NCBI GenBank assembly: GCA_037576195.1
Contig: CM075101.1
Coordinates: 11,904,001-11,968,000 of the forward strand
Source of the DNA: Phytoseiulus persimilis
Taxonomy: Eukaryota > Arthropoda > Arachnida > Mesostigmata > Phytoseiidae
Direction of reading: 5' to 3'
DNA: 64,000 nucleotides
The notes beneath the pieces were generated by a model, which was given only the letters and a program-made list of their open reading frames with translations, ran no database searches and was not told the origin of the DNA. The translations under genes were made by a program, and so were the position numbers. Shown piece after piece: positions 47,881 through 61,100 of this stretch. How positions within the stretch are numbered: position 1 is the first letter of the stretch; each line of letters opens with the position of its first letter.

Positions 47881-49709
47881 GGAAAGGCTCTGTGAAGATT
47901 GAACGGCTTCCTCTCCCGAAGCTCACCTCGCTCACCGCACTCCAAGTTCTCCAGCGAAATTTCAAATTGAAACTTCGAGCTGCGCGCTCGGTCCTCTCTC
48001 CGGATCGTTGTTTCCGCAAGTTCCGTCTCTCTAACTGCTTCTCCAGTGGTGTGAAACGAGGATCCTCCTCTAACTTTGTCCTGTTCCTCTTGTAATTCCC
48101 TCCCTCCTATCCGAGGATATGTCTGTCTGAGCCAGGTAGTCAAGTCTGACAAACAATTTTCCAATAACCGTGCGAACGAGTATTGGGCACACTTCGTTTT
48201 GCAGTGTAGCCGTTGTTCCTCGGAATCCGTTGCGCCCAAGCATCTCTCCTTCTTGGAGGCCTCTTTTCCTCCATACCCGTACACACCTGCTCCCCCTCGG
48301 CTTGGAACTGTTCATGTGTCCGAGGGAGAAATGAATTCGCCCAGCATCCTCTGCTCAAAGTTTGAGTTTGCTTGGTGGGCTTCTCGTTTCTCTCGGAAAA
48401 GCGTCCCCTGCAGGATCAACCTGCAGAGTATTCAGGCATTCGGGGCGCTGGCGGCAAACATTGGGAGGAATCGATATGACGAAGTCTCGTTTGAGTCAGA
48501 GAAGAGCAAGGCGCACCGCTCCCAAGCCGAGTCATTAACTCTTCTTTCTGCTTCTCCCTCTCTTTGTCGTCTTGCATCACCTGTTCCAGCGTGCTGACTT
48601 TCGGAAAAGCAGGGCACGGAGGAAACGTTCCGAATATCAGTTATGAAAGAAGCTCAGAGGCTCGTCTGGGACGAGGATGATGCAAGGACGCAGTCGGATG
48701 CAGCCCGCAAGAACTGAACCGGATGAAATTCCAAAACGTCTCCGCTGCGCCAGCGGAAGCCACCGGAGTCGGACTCGGGGTCGCAGCTGTCTGGACCTGC
48801 ATAGAACTTCTGCTCCGTCGGGAGCGGGCGCATCGCTAGAGATTCTGGTAAGCCGAGAATGAATCTCCTCCGAGAATCGCCGGTATTGACGTCAGGAGAG
48901 ATGGATTGTTGGTTACCACCACAGGCCGCGCGTCACCGAATCGGATACAGAACCGGAAAACTCTGAGAGCTGAGGTACTTCCGGAGCTTTGACAAACAGT
49001 CTGACCTGTCTTCCTTGCCCTCAGTTGGCTCACGACCACACAGCAGAGGGCTGTGGTTCAAAAGCAGCACTTTGTTGCCTGGAGCTGTGTTTCAGGACAG
49101 ACTTCCCCAGGCTCGATGCCCTATCATCTCCTGTCATTCCCTTCTTATCGCGTTGTTCTCACTCGGAACCAGTCATAGATATTCATTGGGGGCGCGACGG
49201 CACGGCGTTGGTAAGACAATGGTAGTGGCAGCGGGAGAAAAAATCCTTGCAGGAAGTCATTTATCTCACTAGGCAAAGGCTGCGATAGAGGGCAGTCAGG
49301 CGAAGGGTGGTGATAGAGACGACGCCAACCCGGAGTGTTCCTCCCAGCACAACCAGCGCTTTTACCATTCCTACAAACCGCGTTATGCGTTCGTGGTCTG
49401 AGTTGCTTTCTCTTTGCCACGGGGACAAGAAGACAAGCAAAAATTGAAATGAATGGAAACAGCTCCGAGAAACCTCCTCGGCGGATATCTCGCCCCGTGG
49501 GTCTGTTCGTTGCTTGCTGAAGCGGTAGGACGAACGGTCGTACCCAGGATTGAGGTCATCAATTTTGTTTTAAGGGAGAGCGTGCACCGCTAACGCCTCC
49601 TTTTCCTCCCAGCCCCGTTCATTCCCAGCTATCCCTCCTCCTCTCCCTGCTGGCCAATAGTCCGCCCTGGGTCCTCCGCACCGTTCTTATATTTCTCTAA
49701 TGTTTTGCA

Positions 49710-50100
49710 GGATGGCTCCAGGGGGCAGGGTTTGATCGAGGGAACGAGGAAAAATATCACAGGGAACCAGCACGACCTCAGAGGAATTAGGCGAAAAGCA
49801 AAGAAGGAAAAAGAGCACACGAAGTCTCGGGTAGCACGAGGGAGCAGCCCTTCGAAAGTGAAGGATGATGAAAGGGAGAAAAATAGTTATCGAGCATCAA
49901 GGAGACTTGTGAGAGAGGGAAGGGTTCCGGAAGAGTTCATCGCTAATCTGAGTTCGCGAAAGACTCTTCATTCCCTCGGTTTCTCTATCCCAACTCCCTC
50001 GAACCGCTGGGTTCCGAGGCGCGGTCGGCAGAGAACTATGCGAATGCGATTCCCGAAATGGCGTTGCTCCCCTGTTCCAAATGCCGAGGAAGACGCGTAG
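49710..50100 (+). CDS. Candidate terminal exon of an unrecognised gene
   Basis: A strong acceptor (TTTCTCTAATGTTTTGCAG) lies immediately before 49710, and the frame then stays open for 129 codons to a TAG at 50098-50100. The product is basic and charged (Lys/Arg/Glu-rich first half; RVPEEFIANLSSRKTLHSLGF in the middle region, shortened here), ending Arg-rich. No domain recognised and no upstream exon found. The minus strand is open over the same stretch (49968-50267), so the strand is uncertain. Confidence 0.2.
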
Positions 50101-51298
50101 GAGGAGCGCCGCACTAACATCGGACCGTCGGGATTTTTTTTTCGAGATAAACCAGCTCCAAATGCTTCGGTTTCTATCAACTTTCTCCGATGTAACTCAC
50201 ATGACGTGCCGGCTCGTTCATCCGAGAGTATTTCGTGGGAATTCCGGGAGAAATCCATTCCCTTCAAAACATTGGAAATTCGGCAGCACCCTGGCGGCGT
50301 GCGATGTCTGCAGAGACTGCAGATGAGGAGCGCCCTCGCTCTCGAGCATTATCCAGTCGTCGATGAGATCTCGCTCGTTTCCGGCCAGATTAGGAAATGG
50401 AAAAGCTGAAGATGGAGCGGGGCTAGAAAATTCAAATTTGTTCCTTTTCGAAAGCACAAGAGCGAATGGGGAAGATAAGTGTGTGAGAACAAGACAGAGA
50501 ATGGAGGAATGCTGAGAAAATACTCTGGATCGCCCAATAGAATTCTCGAGAGGACTCTTCGCCGCTGCCAGCTACAAATCAATGCGATCAGGAAACCAAA
50601 ATCAATCATCGCCTGAGGAGGAGATGAAGCACTGCTTGGGGAAGATCGTGTCTGTGTGCGCTCGCCCGATTCGTTCTGGAGACGAAGAGAAATCCAAACA
50701 TCCAGAAGAATCTCGAGGCCCAATCAACGGGTTTTGCTCAATGGGAAAGAGATATGTGACTGATGGAAATCTGAGATCGGCTCCTTGCTCCATTTGGATC
50801 TCTTAAACTGCGCGGGAACTGAATCACCGTTATCTAGAGATGTTTCGCAGCCTTTGGAAAAGCACTCACTCAATTGAGGACAGACAAGATTTCATCTCAT
50901 GACAGAGTTGTTTGCTGCAACATTTGGGAAGCCTCCCTATTGTCAACTAGCTTTCGGTCGGATTCGATTCTGAGGCACGATCCCTTTCAACAAACATTTC
51001 CAGGCTTTGATCGACAGATCTTCGACAGACGTTTCTCTTCGTCTTCTGATTCCGAAAATTAGATTAGAGCCCCGATTTCTAGCGCTCATCGAAGTTTACC
51101 CCAATTTAGCCTGAAGTTCCCTTCCGAGCCCCCCTACAAAGCCGCTTGCCGAATCGCACGAATCGACTGCGAATTAGAGAAGGGGCAAAACGAAAAGGGA
51201 CGAGAAACTCCTCGATCTCGCCCTTCTGTGTAGAAGGGGGTCTCGGAGCTAAGAAGTTGAGAGAAGCCGATGTCGGAAAAGTCGTCGATGGCAAAAGT

Positions 51299-51745
51299 TT
51301 AGTATTTCAATCCAAAGTTCCGGAGTTTATTTTCGAACCAGAAACCGTTTGCTGCGATGACTTTCTCCAATCTGTCGCGGAAGCTACGGCCTGCACTCCC
51401 TTCAAGTGCTCCTAGAAGTGTCGGCAAACGCCTTCTCCGTCCCTCATTCAAATCGCTCGGGTACTGACTATTTTCCGGCCAGTTCTTCCAGAGATTATAG
51501 AAAATATTGAGGTGGATTTTGACGAGCCCTGGGAATTGGAGCCCTTGTCCTACGTCCGGAGTTAGGAAACTCAGTAGATGCGTCTTCTGAGAATCTTTCC
51601 ACGAAGAAAGAAATTGTCGCGGTCGGATCAATTTTTTCCGAAACATAGCTGAAAACACGGGGGCCAGCAGAATGTTGCACACCGTGTACTCTCGCATGCT
51701 TCTGGCTCTGTGGCGATTCAACGTTGCGGGAGAGGAGTAGCGCAT
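51299..51745 (-). pseudogene. Probable decayed Tc1/mariner-type transposase C terminus
   Basis: This open frame of 148 codons on the minus strand contains a stretch resembling the DDE C-terminal region of Tc1/mariner transposases: a WP-NS--PSDLNE block (compare the family's WPPNSPDLNP), then FRDRLEKVIAANGFWFE, which resembles the family's usual RL-K-VIKA-GG-FE ending. Spacing between the blocks is roughly right, but the invariant proline-rich core is altered and the upstream catalytic parts are not recognisable in frame. Read as an old, truncated copy; it may be on its way to noise. No terminal repeats were found. Confidence 0.35.
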
Positions 51746-52129
51746 TCATGAGGAATGTTCGTGAAGTCCTTCAGCGATGACGAAAATCACCCGAGACTTC
51801 CTCGGAGCCTCCGCAGGTGGCATTCTCGCCTTGCTGTGATCCGGCACCGTTCCGACAGATTCCCAGCGTGCAATGTCCCAGCGTTGGTTTTCGCCACTAC
51901 ACGGTCCTACTCAGCTCGGAAGACGAGAGATTCGGGCAACGGAATTCCGACAGGAATTCGCTTTTGCCTCAATCGCATCCGATCCGAAACGACCGCTGCG
52001 GTCGGGATCCGAAAGGAAGCATCGACAGCCCTGGGGTCCAACAAACTCTTCCAGCCGTTTAAGGTCACTCGAGAGACAATGAGACCGTGTTTTCTTACGT
52101 GATAGACTCCTTCTCAAGCTACGCAAGTT

Positions 52130-55100
52130 AATGTGAAGCCCCCGAAGTTTCTTGAGACAATAACTTGCTTTTTGGAGAAAGCGACGCGGTCGCGATCATG
52201 GAGCCTACGAATCCTCCACTCGGAATTTGATTGATTGATTTCTATTTCGATCTTCCATATGCACATGAGGTCCCTTTCGTTTCAGGGGTGAAGTGTTCTG
52301 CGTTCACAGATTCGTTCCAAGTACCAAGAGGTTCCGCTCTCGACACATTGAGGAGCAAATGAGGAAAACACTTGTAGCCTGCTAATTTGGCGAAGAAGCT
52401 CTTTGGGAAGACCGCCCTGCTTCTACTCGATAGATAGAGGGTGTAATCCATAGAGGGTCTATCTCAGAAACGTCCTCAGTAAAATTGAATCACTGAGTTT
52501 ATCCACTGAAAATCGACGAGGAAGAGTCCCGTTAAGTTTGAACGTTCTGCTTGCGAGAACCTGCCGGACTTGTATTTGTCCGTTTAGGTTTGCCTGATTT
52601 TCAATTCCCTCTACTAAAGCGGCGCACTTCCTGAATCGTAAGCTGTTAGGAAAGAAAATGGAAGACGATGCACTACCTTGATCAACACAGCCACCAACCC
52701 AAAGCGGAAAGTGCCCGTGCAATGAGCAATATGCGCACGCAGGCGTGGTTGAATGGCTGCGTCGTTCAGCTTCGTGTCCTGTTTTCTGCTTTTCCCTCTT
52801 TTTTCCGCCTGAGGTCGGCCATAAAACACTCAGCTAAGTCACTGAGCAAGTCAGTTCAGTTAGCTTCATGTTGGTCTTGGTGAGACTCGGTGGCTCTCAT
52901 GCGTTGATGGTAGCCCTTTTTTCTTATGTGGCCTACTCTAACGGGCACACTCAGGAAAGACCACTCCCGCACACGGGTAAGCAGCAACGGGCGTCGATAG
53001 AGGCTTCCCGGAGAAGATTGCGCGTCGCGCGACACACTTTCATGGGGTTCGGTCTGGAGCATTTTCAGTCCAGGAAATATCAGGGTTGTCCCGGAAAACA
53101 AGAAGTCAGCCATCGTTGCTGGTTGGGTTCCCTACTGACTTTGGAGAGCCCCGCATTAGACTTCGCAGACTGGTTCTGCCCTGGTGGTGGAAGGTTGTTG
53201 ACAAGAAAGAGAGGGCAGCAATCGTTGGTGGAAGTTCAACTTCCTGCGGTGTCATCTTTGTCGCAAAACAAAGTCCAGAACATTGCATCATGGTGGAACC
53301 ACGGAACTGGCTGTGAGCCACGGAGACTCCTGACTTGTTTTCGGAAAGTTCCGATAATCTTTTGCAGCCTATGACTTCCTGAGGGATCGTAGGCCCTATC
53401 TCGGAGAAGGGATGCACGCCGCAGGTTCTGCACTTCGGGGCGGGAAAATTCACTCCAGAGTAATGCGGCGCGTCTTGTACCAGCTGCTTCCTATCCCTGG
53501 GAAACGTAGACGACCAACTAGACCAAGGGGCTATTATACCTTGGTCAGTTTTCGTCGTATGTTTTTCCAGCGGAAGCGACGACACTCGATGGATCGAGTG
53601 ACTCGACCCATCCCAGGGTCCAGCGACTGAAAAGTGAGATCGCCGGAGGGTTGAGTGAAACGGAAGCGCTATATCTCGGCTGAACGAGTCGCAAGGCGGG
53701 CATTTTTTTCACAGACTAGGCTGGGATTCGATTGACTTGATCAGGAAAGCTCCTTAAAGATGAGAGGAGAGCGAGAAAAGACTCTCCATGGCTGTCAAGA
53801 CCAGCTGTGTGTTGCTTCGACTTCACCCGATATTGATAAAGATTTGGCCTCCGGTCGACGCTGTTCCTCAACAAGATTCGATCCTCTTCTGTTATTCCAC
53901 CAGCTGATCTCCCTCGGCTAAGGCTGTTTAGGATGCGAGCAGCGGGTAGGTAGTTAGGATGGTAGTCGAGGATAACGATAGATTCGGACTCCGATCTACC
54001 GGATTCTAGGACCCACCTGCACTGAAAAGTCCCAATCCGTACCGGGAATGCTGGCCCGGCTGGAAATCGCGCCAGGGTTCGCCACAGAACGGAGCGGAAC
54101 CGAGCGAAAAGGTTTCGCTGAACTTTCATCGCGGCTCCTCAAGAAAATCTCCAAAGGAGGAGCGTTTGCACGAGCTTGCGATTCCGCTTTCGAGGTGAAC
54201 CCGGTCGATGCAGTGGCATTGCTGTCTTCGGACCACCTGGGCGCGATTGGAAGTCCATGAACTCCGTAGACGAGTGCTCCCCAAAGTGAACGTAAGACCT
54301 AGCGATGGACTATTGGAAGTTCCTCGGGGGACACTGAGCGTCGACCACATTCAGGGTGCCAGACATGCCTCAGTTGACGCTGAAATTTTTCCATCAAGCG
54401 AAACTCAATGCAGCACTACCAGAAACTGGACAATAACCAGAGCAGGAACTCGTGAGACGTTCTCGCCCCTCCGTGACGTAGATCCATTCGTGAAAGCTCT
54501 CCAGTGTCAGCTGGCTTGGGAATGATTTCCACAAGGGACAGAATCAACGAGCATATTTGTAAGCGCGACATCCTCTGGAGAGCGCACATTTTCATCTCCC
54601 TCTCCATGCTGGGAACGTCTGCTAGCCTCGATAAAGTATCTCCACATATCTCCCCGCTTGAGGCCAGAGACTCCGTTGGCGTTTATTGAGTTCCAAAAGA
54701 GCCGATTTCCGGAAAGATCGACATTTTCTTGTGTTTCTTCCGTATGATTCCATCAACCTTGATTTGCGCTCTGAACAGGCTCCACAGTATCCTGCGCGCG
54801 CACGCATTAATCCCCACCGCTCTCAGTGAGCGCGAAGATTCCTGTGGGGAGACCAGTCGTTCTTCGGCTTGGTATTCCGGCGCTCCCCGGTTGGGCTCCC
54901 TGTCAGATATTCTGACAAGTGCTGCGTCAGGTCCGCTCTGAGATTCCGCTAAGATATAAAAACGACAGACTCGAAGAGCTCCGACAAGTCCTTCGCGCGT
55001 CTTTCCCTGTAAAGTTCGGTATCAGGTGTATGTCAGTTCTCGGTCATTATCCCTGAAACTGCCCAGAAGTATGATCAGAACGTCTTCGCCAAACAGTTTT

Positions 55101-58100
55101 ATGGGAACCTCTCCATGAATATCATCCGAAGACCTACTTGGAAAGTATCTTCAGACCTTCCCCAAAGTATCATGGGAGCGACCCGGTCCAAAAGAGTCTT
55201 CAAACCCGTCCAGAGGTGAAATCAGCACGCCTAACTCCAGAAATATTTCAAAATCCTTCCTCGAGCACGGGAGATGTCCTCCCCAGGGATTCATTCTACA
55301 ACATGCCGCGATTTTCAATCCGATCCGATTAATCCCATGAAAGTTCATTCGAAGTCACACGAACAATCGATAAGTGACACTGAAAAACGACTTTAAGTCG
55401 AATTCCGTAGAACGTTTCGCAGAGAACGTTTCTCGAAGCGATCTCCAGCGCAGTAATCGAGTCACCGCTTTTCGAAGCTGTTCTAATTTGTTGCCATTCC
55501 ACTATTTAGATCAGTTCTGCGCGAATCAGACCGCACGCAAATCCAGAGCAAGGTTCAGTTCATTCACCTCTCACGCTCAGCAGAGGCAAGTGAATAATCG
55601 CCAGTTATGGAAACTCAAACTCGCAATTTTCGCGCGTACTGGCAAACTATTTCTAGAACACGTACTTTCCAGGATTATTAATCAATTCCCTCATCGATCT
55701 CCGCGGGATCGATGGATTGATGGATGAATAATTGAAAGCACGAGGAAGTTGTACTTCACACGTCGCATGTTGGTTGTGAGGAAGAGTTCTCTCGCGTGAC
55801 CGGCTCCGAAACACGCGAAAAATTCTCTCGCGAGAGACTGCTCAATGATTGCTGGAACGACGAACGTCGTCGACTGCTGGGTGGATCGAATTGAAACAGA
55901 GCACCTACCACGGTGGGAGTCACGCAAGGAAACAGGCACAGTACAGGAAGAGCCAAGTCTATTTTCGCAGAGTTCCTCTGCGGCCGGTGGGAGTGCCGCC
56001 GAAGGCGATCACGTATTTCGCTCGGTTCAAACGGACCCAGCGAGCTCTGCGAGGTCGTATCTCATCAACTCCCGTCGAAAGTATTTGTCTCGTCACCGAG
56101 CATCTCTATAGGAGAGAACCATCGTCCCCGTTGACGCTGACGCCCTCTCCCCCACTTCGTCGTGTTTGTTTTCAGATCCGATAACGAGCTCGTCCCCGAA
56201 TACTCGTGTCCTGTCCTATCGTCCCGGTGGACTTCCGGAGTCTCGGCCAAAACAGGGATAAATATTAGGTCCAATCCATCAACCGGGGACCCTCCAATTT
56301 GATTTCCGGGAGAAAAATGCAACCGACAAGAGGTGTCGCAAGAGGTGTATCGACTTCACGCGCGCGAATCACGCCAGGAACATCGACGCGAACGTCGAGT
56401 TTGTGCCGCCACATTAGGTCGGAGACAATGCTCCGCCAGCCCCGCAGTCGGCCGCTGAATTTCCTGCTAGCGGGCTAGCTATTGATACAAATAGCATTTC
56501 TATCCAGGGGCTGCTACCACCGCACTGCTACCAAATTAAGCGGAATGTCGAAGACGCAACCGGCCTCTCGGAGGAGACGACAAGGAGTCCCGGAGGAGGG
56601 AGACCGCGAACGCGTATCGGGAGAGCCCAACAGCGAACTCTTCTGTGCGCGTGGAGTCGGCGAGCAAACGGTCAGACACAATGGCAAAACTTTGAAAGGT
56701 TCTTCTCGCCGGCTACGCATTCGTTAGGCTCGCCAGCGCCTTCCGCCCCCACGTCTCGTGTCCCCCTCAGCCAGGCCTCATCCACTCTCGAGACCCCCCG
56801 TGCGAGCGCTCAGCCAACACAGTCGGGCAGCCAGTCGTCGGCGACGACGCACTTAAGATTTACTGAACTACCCCGCGAACGCAGCCGAGCTTTCTCTTTT
56901 CCGTTTTCTCTTGAACACAACAGCACAACACACGTCCGAGACCACTAAGAACACGGAGTTGCACCCTACGGTTGTTGCAATAGTTTCCACGGCATGCTAA
57001 TGGAAGCGAAGATTGATGCGCAGCCTGAACGAAGCACTGACGCAAAATACGTTCACCACTACGGGAACTCCTCTTCAATCCCGCGCAAAACGACCGTCGT
57101 TGGCTCCAGGCACGTGGGCCGGAACACAATTAAATTCGAAACAAATGAAAGCCCCGACTTCCCTCCTTCTGCTTCGTCCATTTCCATGTTTAGGTGCCTC
57201 ATCATTCTCCGGTGTTCCACTTCGTGTCAAAGCCGCTGTCGAGACCTTCCTTTCGAACCGCGGAGCCTGGATCCGGCCGGAATCAAAACACTGACTTCGA
57301 TTGTTACTTTGCTGCTGATAGCGTCGGGTTTCCTTCGCCCGTCTCCGAGGGTGTGATGGAGCGAACCGGGATGTTTCGTAGCATGGGCCAGGTGAGGCGA
57401 GGTCTTTCGAGAAGCTGTCGCGATCTCCTTCACACGAAGCTAGTGTTGACATTGAATCGCATCCACGCAAGAGCCTCCCGCCGGAGGCCATGCGCAGGGT
57501 GTCGACAGCGAACGCGGGCTTCCGCGTTGGCTTGCAGGCAACATATTGCTGTCGATCTGATCGATGCAGAATAATAATCGCGGAGGTTGATGTCGCGGAG
57601 AAGCACGGGAAGGTGAGGAAACATCCAGGTCGAGTTGATATCGGGTCCTACAACGCGATCGATCGCCAAAACCGGTCTCGAAATTCCGATTCGAGTTCAC
57701 ACCGTTCCCTGGAGAATTTCATAACACTCAAAAACCTCTCGCGCCTCGTATGTAGCAAAAGTGCTCAAAACATTGAAATCTTCCCCCATCTCAGGTCCGC
57801 CGTAATTGTCGAGGGAAAACTCCGGATTTCACACGGACACTTTGAGTCTTTCGTAGTTCTTCTGCGTCTTTCACCCGTTATGGCATCTGGACTCTCGACT
57901 GGAAAGAAGATGAGGCGCTATTTTCCGAAGCGTCTCGAGAAATCATTCGCAACGTACAACGGATTCGGGAAAGCTGAGTGGAGAAGGAATGCCTGGATGT
58001 TTCTGACTCTCCAGCATCTTAGAATCAGGAAAGGGGACTTGCCAGACGGTACGTCGGCGGAAATTCCGCGAAGAAGAAGGCGTCCGAGACCAGAATCGAG

Positions 58101-61100
58101 TGACCTCAGGGAGTAGAAGGGAGATGAATCGTGATCAGGCAATCGACGCAGACTTTCCTCCCACGAATGCTTTAAAGAAGTGTAGGACAGTGATCTATGA
58201 ATCGTATCCACGCTCGTCATCTCTTGTCCTATCTTCTTCTCTGCTCAGTGACATTGCTCTCTCGGCGTCCCAATTGTTTACTCACTGAGAAGTTTCAGCT
58301 CCAGAGTCTCTCCCCGAACTCGAATCGAAGAATTCGGATGTTGGGAAAAATCAAGCCACCGGGCAAAGATTGCTCGCGATGTCGGGTTTCCCCGAATCGG
58401 TGTCTCTGACCGAATGGGCCTGGTTCTGGCCAGGAGTTTCTCCCTCATTCGGGGTCATCGTTTCGATGCGGGGAATCCCAGCAATACGTTACTCCGTGGA
58501 GTCTTTGCGCCACATGTATCGTAATTCCCATGACATGACTCCCATTCACTCATGCAAGCCATCTTCCTCACTTTACACCTCCACGAATGGGCTACACGGC
58601 ACCCCGAGCGAGCGTCGACCCTCCGTCGTTGGTCCATATGAGCCGTTTGTCAAATCCAGAACGACCTCCAAGTGATGGTAATTCTGGATTCCGCGCTGCG
58701 ATCCCGTGAATTATGCAGCTCAGTGGATTCACGTTGCAGACAACGGGCTCCGAGCCAAAACCGGAGTCCCTCCTGGCTCGCGGGCTCATGGCGTACCAGG
58801 CTCCTCGGTAATGTCACGAAAACAGCCAATGATGAGTGCACAGCGTGTATTGCGAAGTCAATAATAATGAATTCAGTGGAGCCGAGGCCGTTAGTAAATC
58901 TCTACTTTTGGAGGGTCTGACGTGTCTTTTTCCACTTTCGATTCACCAGCAGCGCCGACGGAGGTCGAGTGAGCGAGTTCGGTGGCTGCCAAACTCGGAT
59001 ATTTGAAATTCCAACTTTCTTCCTCCGACTGGTTTTCTTCCGCCGGCGAAGAGTGAAGATTTCGAATAATAGCAAGGAAACTCCTGGACTTCATTCAGGC
59101 CATAAGGGCTCTTTCTTCGTTCGGACGAGAGCCGAATACAGGTACTCGCAGTTCGTTCCCGCGAAGGTCGCTCTGGCCTCTCAATGCCACTCATTCGGAG
59201 CAGTCACTCACCGGGAATCGCAGTGGGAAGAGGCGTTGAGCCTCCGACTCCCTCCGCCACCGACGCCCCTCTTTATATCCCTGACATGTCCCTTTTTTCG
59301 CGGCCGTTCCATCTCATTTCTACGCCGCGGCGTGCCCTCTGGCTCCCTGTCAGAACCTCAACGCCCCGCCGTGCTGTACCGAATTCACCCAATACGATTC
59401 GAGATTGTTCCGTGTTCGATAGTGGAGCCGACGATTGGATCGTCGCCAGAACCAGCGAGAGAATTTCACCAAACGCGGAACGGCTCAAGTGGTGCTAAAA
59501 TGCAAACGCGAACCGCCTGGAAGCTCTGTGGATCACAGGTTCACATCGTGCGATGTTTCGTATGAATAAAAAAACTTCCGGAATTCTGCGATGTCGGGAA
59601 ACCCGGCATCCAGGTGTTTGTAGTGTCCTGTTCACACTCGGATATGCGCGGTAGTCTCTACCGGCAGAGAAACATTTTGTCGAGAGCAAAACTTCACACC
59701 GCGAAAAGGCGAACATCGGAAGCCATGGCGGCCCTCACTCGAGAAGAGGAGGGTTGAGATGCTAACATCAGACTCGAGGAAAACGTGCACCATCCCTCCC
59801 ACCCGACAGCGATCGATTCCGTAACCATTGACCCGATCCCCCGTGAGCACGGGCGTTCCTTTCCGAGATTGCATTCATCAACCACCGCTGTGGCACAAAC
59901 CCGAGCACGACAGAACGGCAAAGGAATCGATGCTGCTTCCGAAGAACTCACGATTCCGAGGACGGAGTGCACCCGGGGTCGAGGCAACAGGGAGACACCA
60001 GGAGGCAGCAGCCGTGAATGCTGCATATTCGAGGATTCTCCCTTTTGCTCCTCAGCTGTACCTGCCAGACGGTGGATAACATCCCGCTGTCCTTGTGAGG
60101 CTTCTGTTCCCCTCAGGGGAGAATGCGGGGACGAGCCTATTTTCTGAACGTCTGAGGCCTGGCCCCTCGATAAGTGGCTGTGGTAACATCGAGAATGTTG
60201 GTGGAAAAATGTCCTTCCTCTGGTAATGCCACCACTCGAGATGAATGACCTCGCGGTCATGTTGATCGATATGCTGCGACATGCCACCGGGCATGATTGC
60301 GGGACACCCGACTCAGAAGAAGGCAGGGAAGCATTCTGGGGAACGAACGTCCCCGTGCAGACGTGGAAAAGGACGCAGCAGCGCGAGGAGCGAGCGACTC
60401 AAATGGCCACGGAGCGATGCGAGCGCCCACATCATTCCAGAAATTTCTCCTGTTCCACATCCGACGGAAGGATATGAAGAACCGTCGATGGGGACAAGAG
60501 GGAGCTATCGTGATAAAACTTTGCTGTTCTTTTGTTTTGAGCGGTGGTGGCGAGGAAACGTTTGGACGTCCAGTCGAACGTTTGGAATACCGGTGCGAAA
60601 CTGGAATTCTTGCGGAGAGGAAAAAAGTTAAATAATGAGCGCGCAAGCAGGCCAAAAAGAGGAATTCCTCGCGTGCTGTAACCTCGGTATTTGTGGTTTC
60701 GGAACTTGCGGCCGCGTTCCCCCGGCGCTCCCTCTCGGAACGACGGGATTCCAGGGACGGTTTCGGCCGGGGTAGCTCAACCTGATCGCAAAGATCACTC
60801 TAATTGAAGCCGTGTTAGACATCGAGGATGAGGAAACAGGCCGAGTTTAATGTGTGTCGTCATGGACGACATCACGATGACCTTAGGATGGCCTTGAACT
60901 GTGTCTCTAATAGCTCTATGATCACCCGCAGCGGTGTGAGAAAGTCTTCCGATTCGTCCAAATGCCCTCCGCTGCTGACCTCACTGCTCTCTTCCCTCTA
61001 ATCGATCCTAATGCTTCCTTGCGTCTGCGTCCGGCCTCAAGGCCACATCGGGAAAGGAGGCCTCGTTCGGTAGTCAAACACTCGAACGCAGCCGTCAAAC

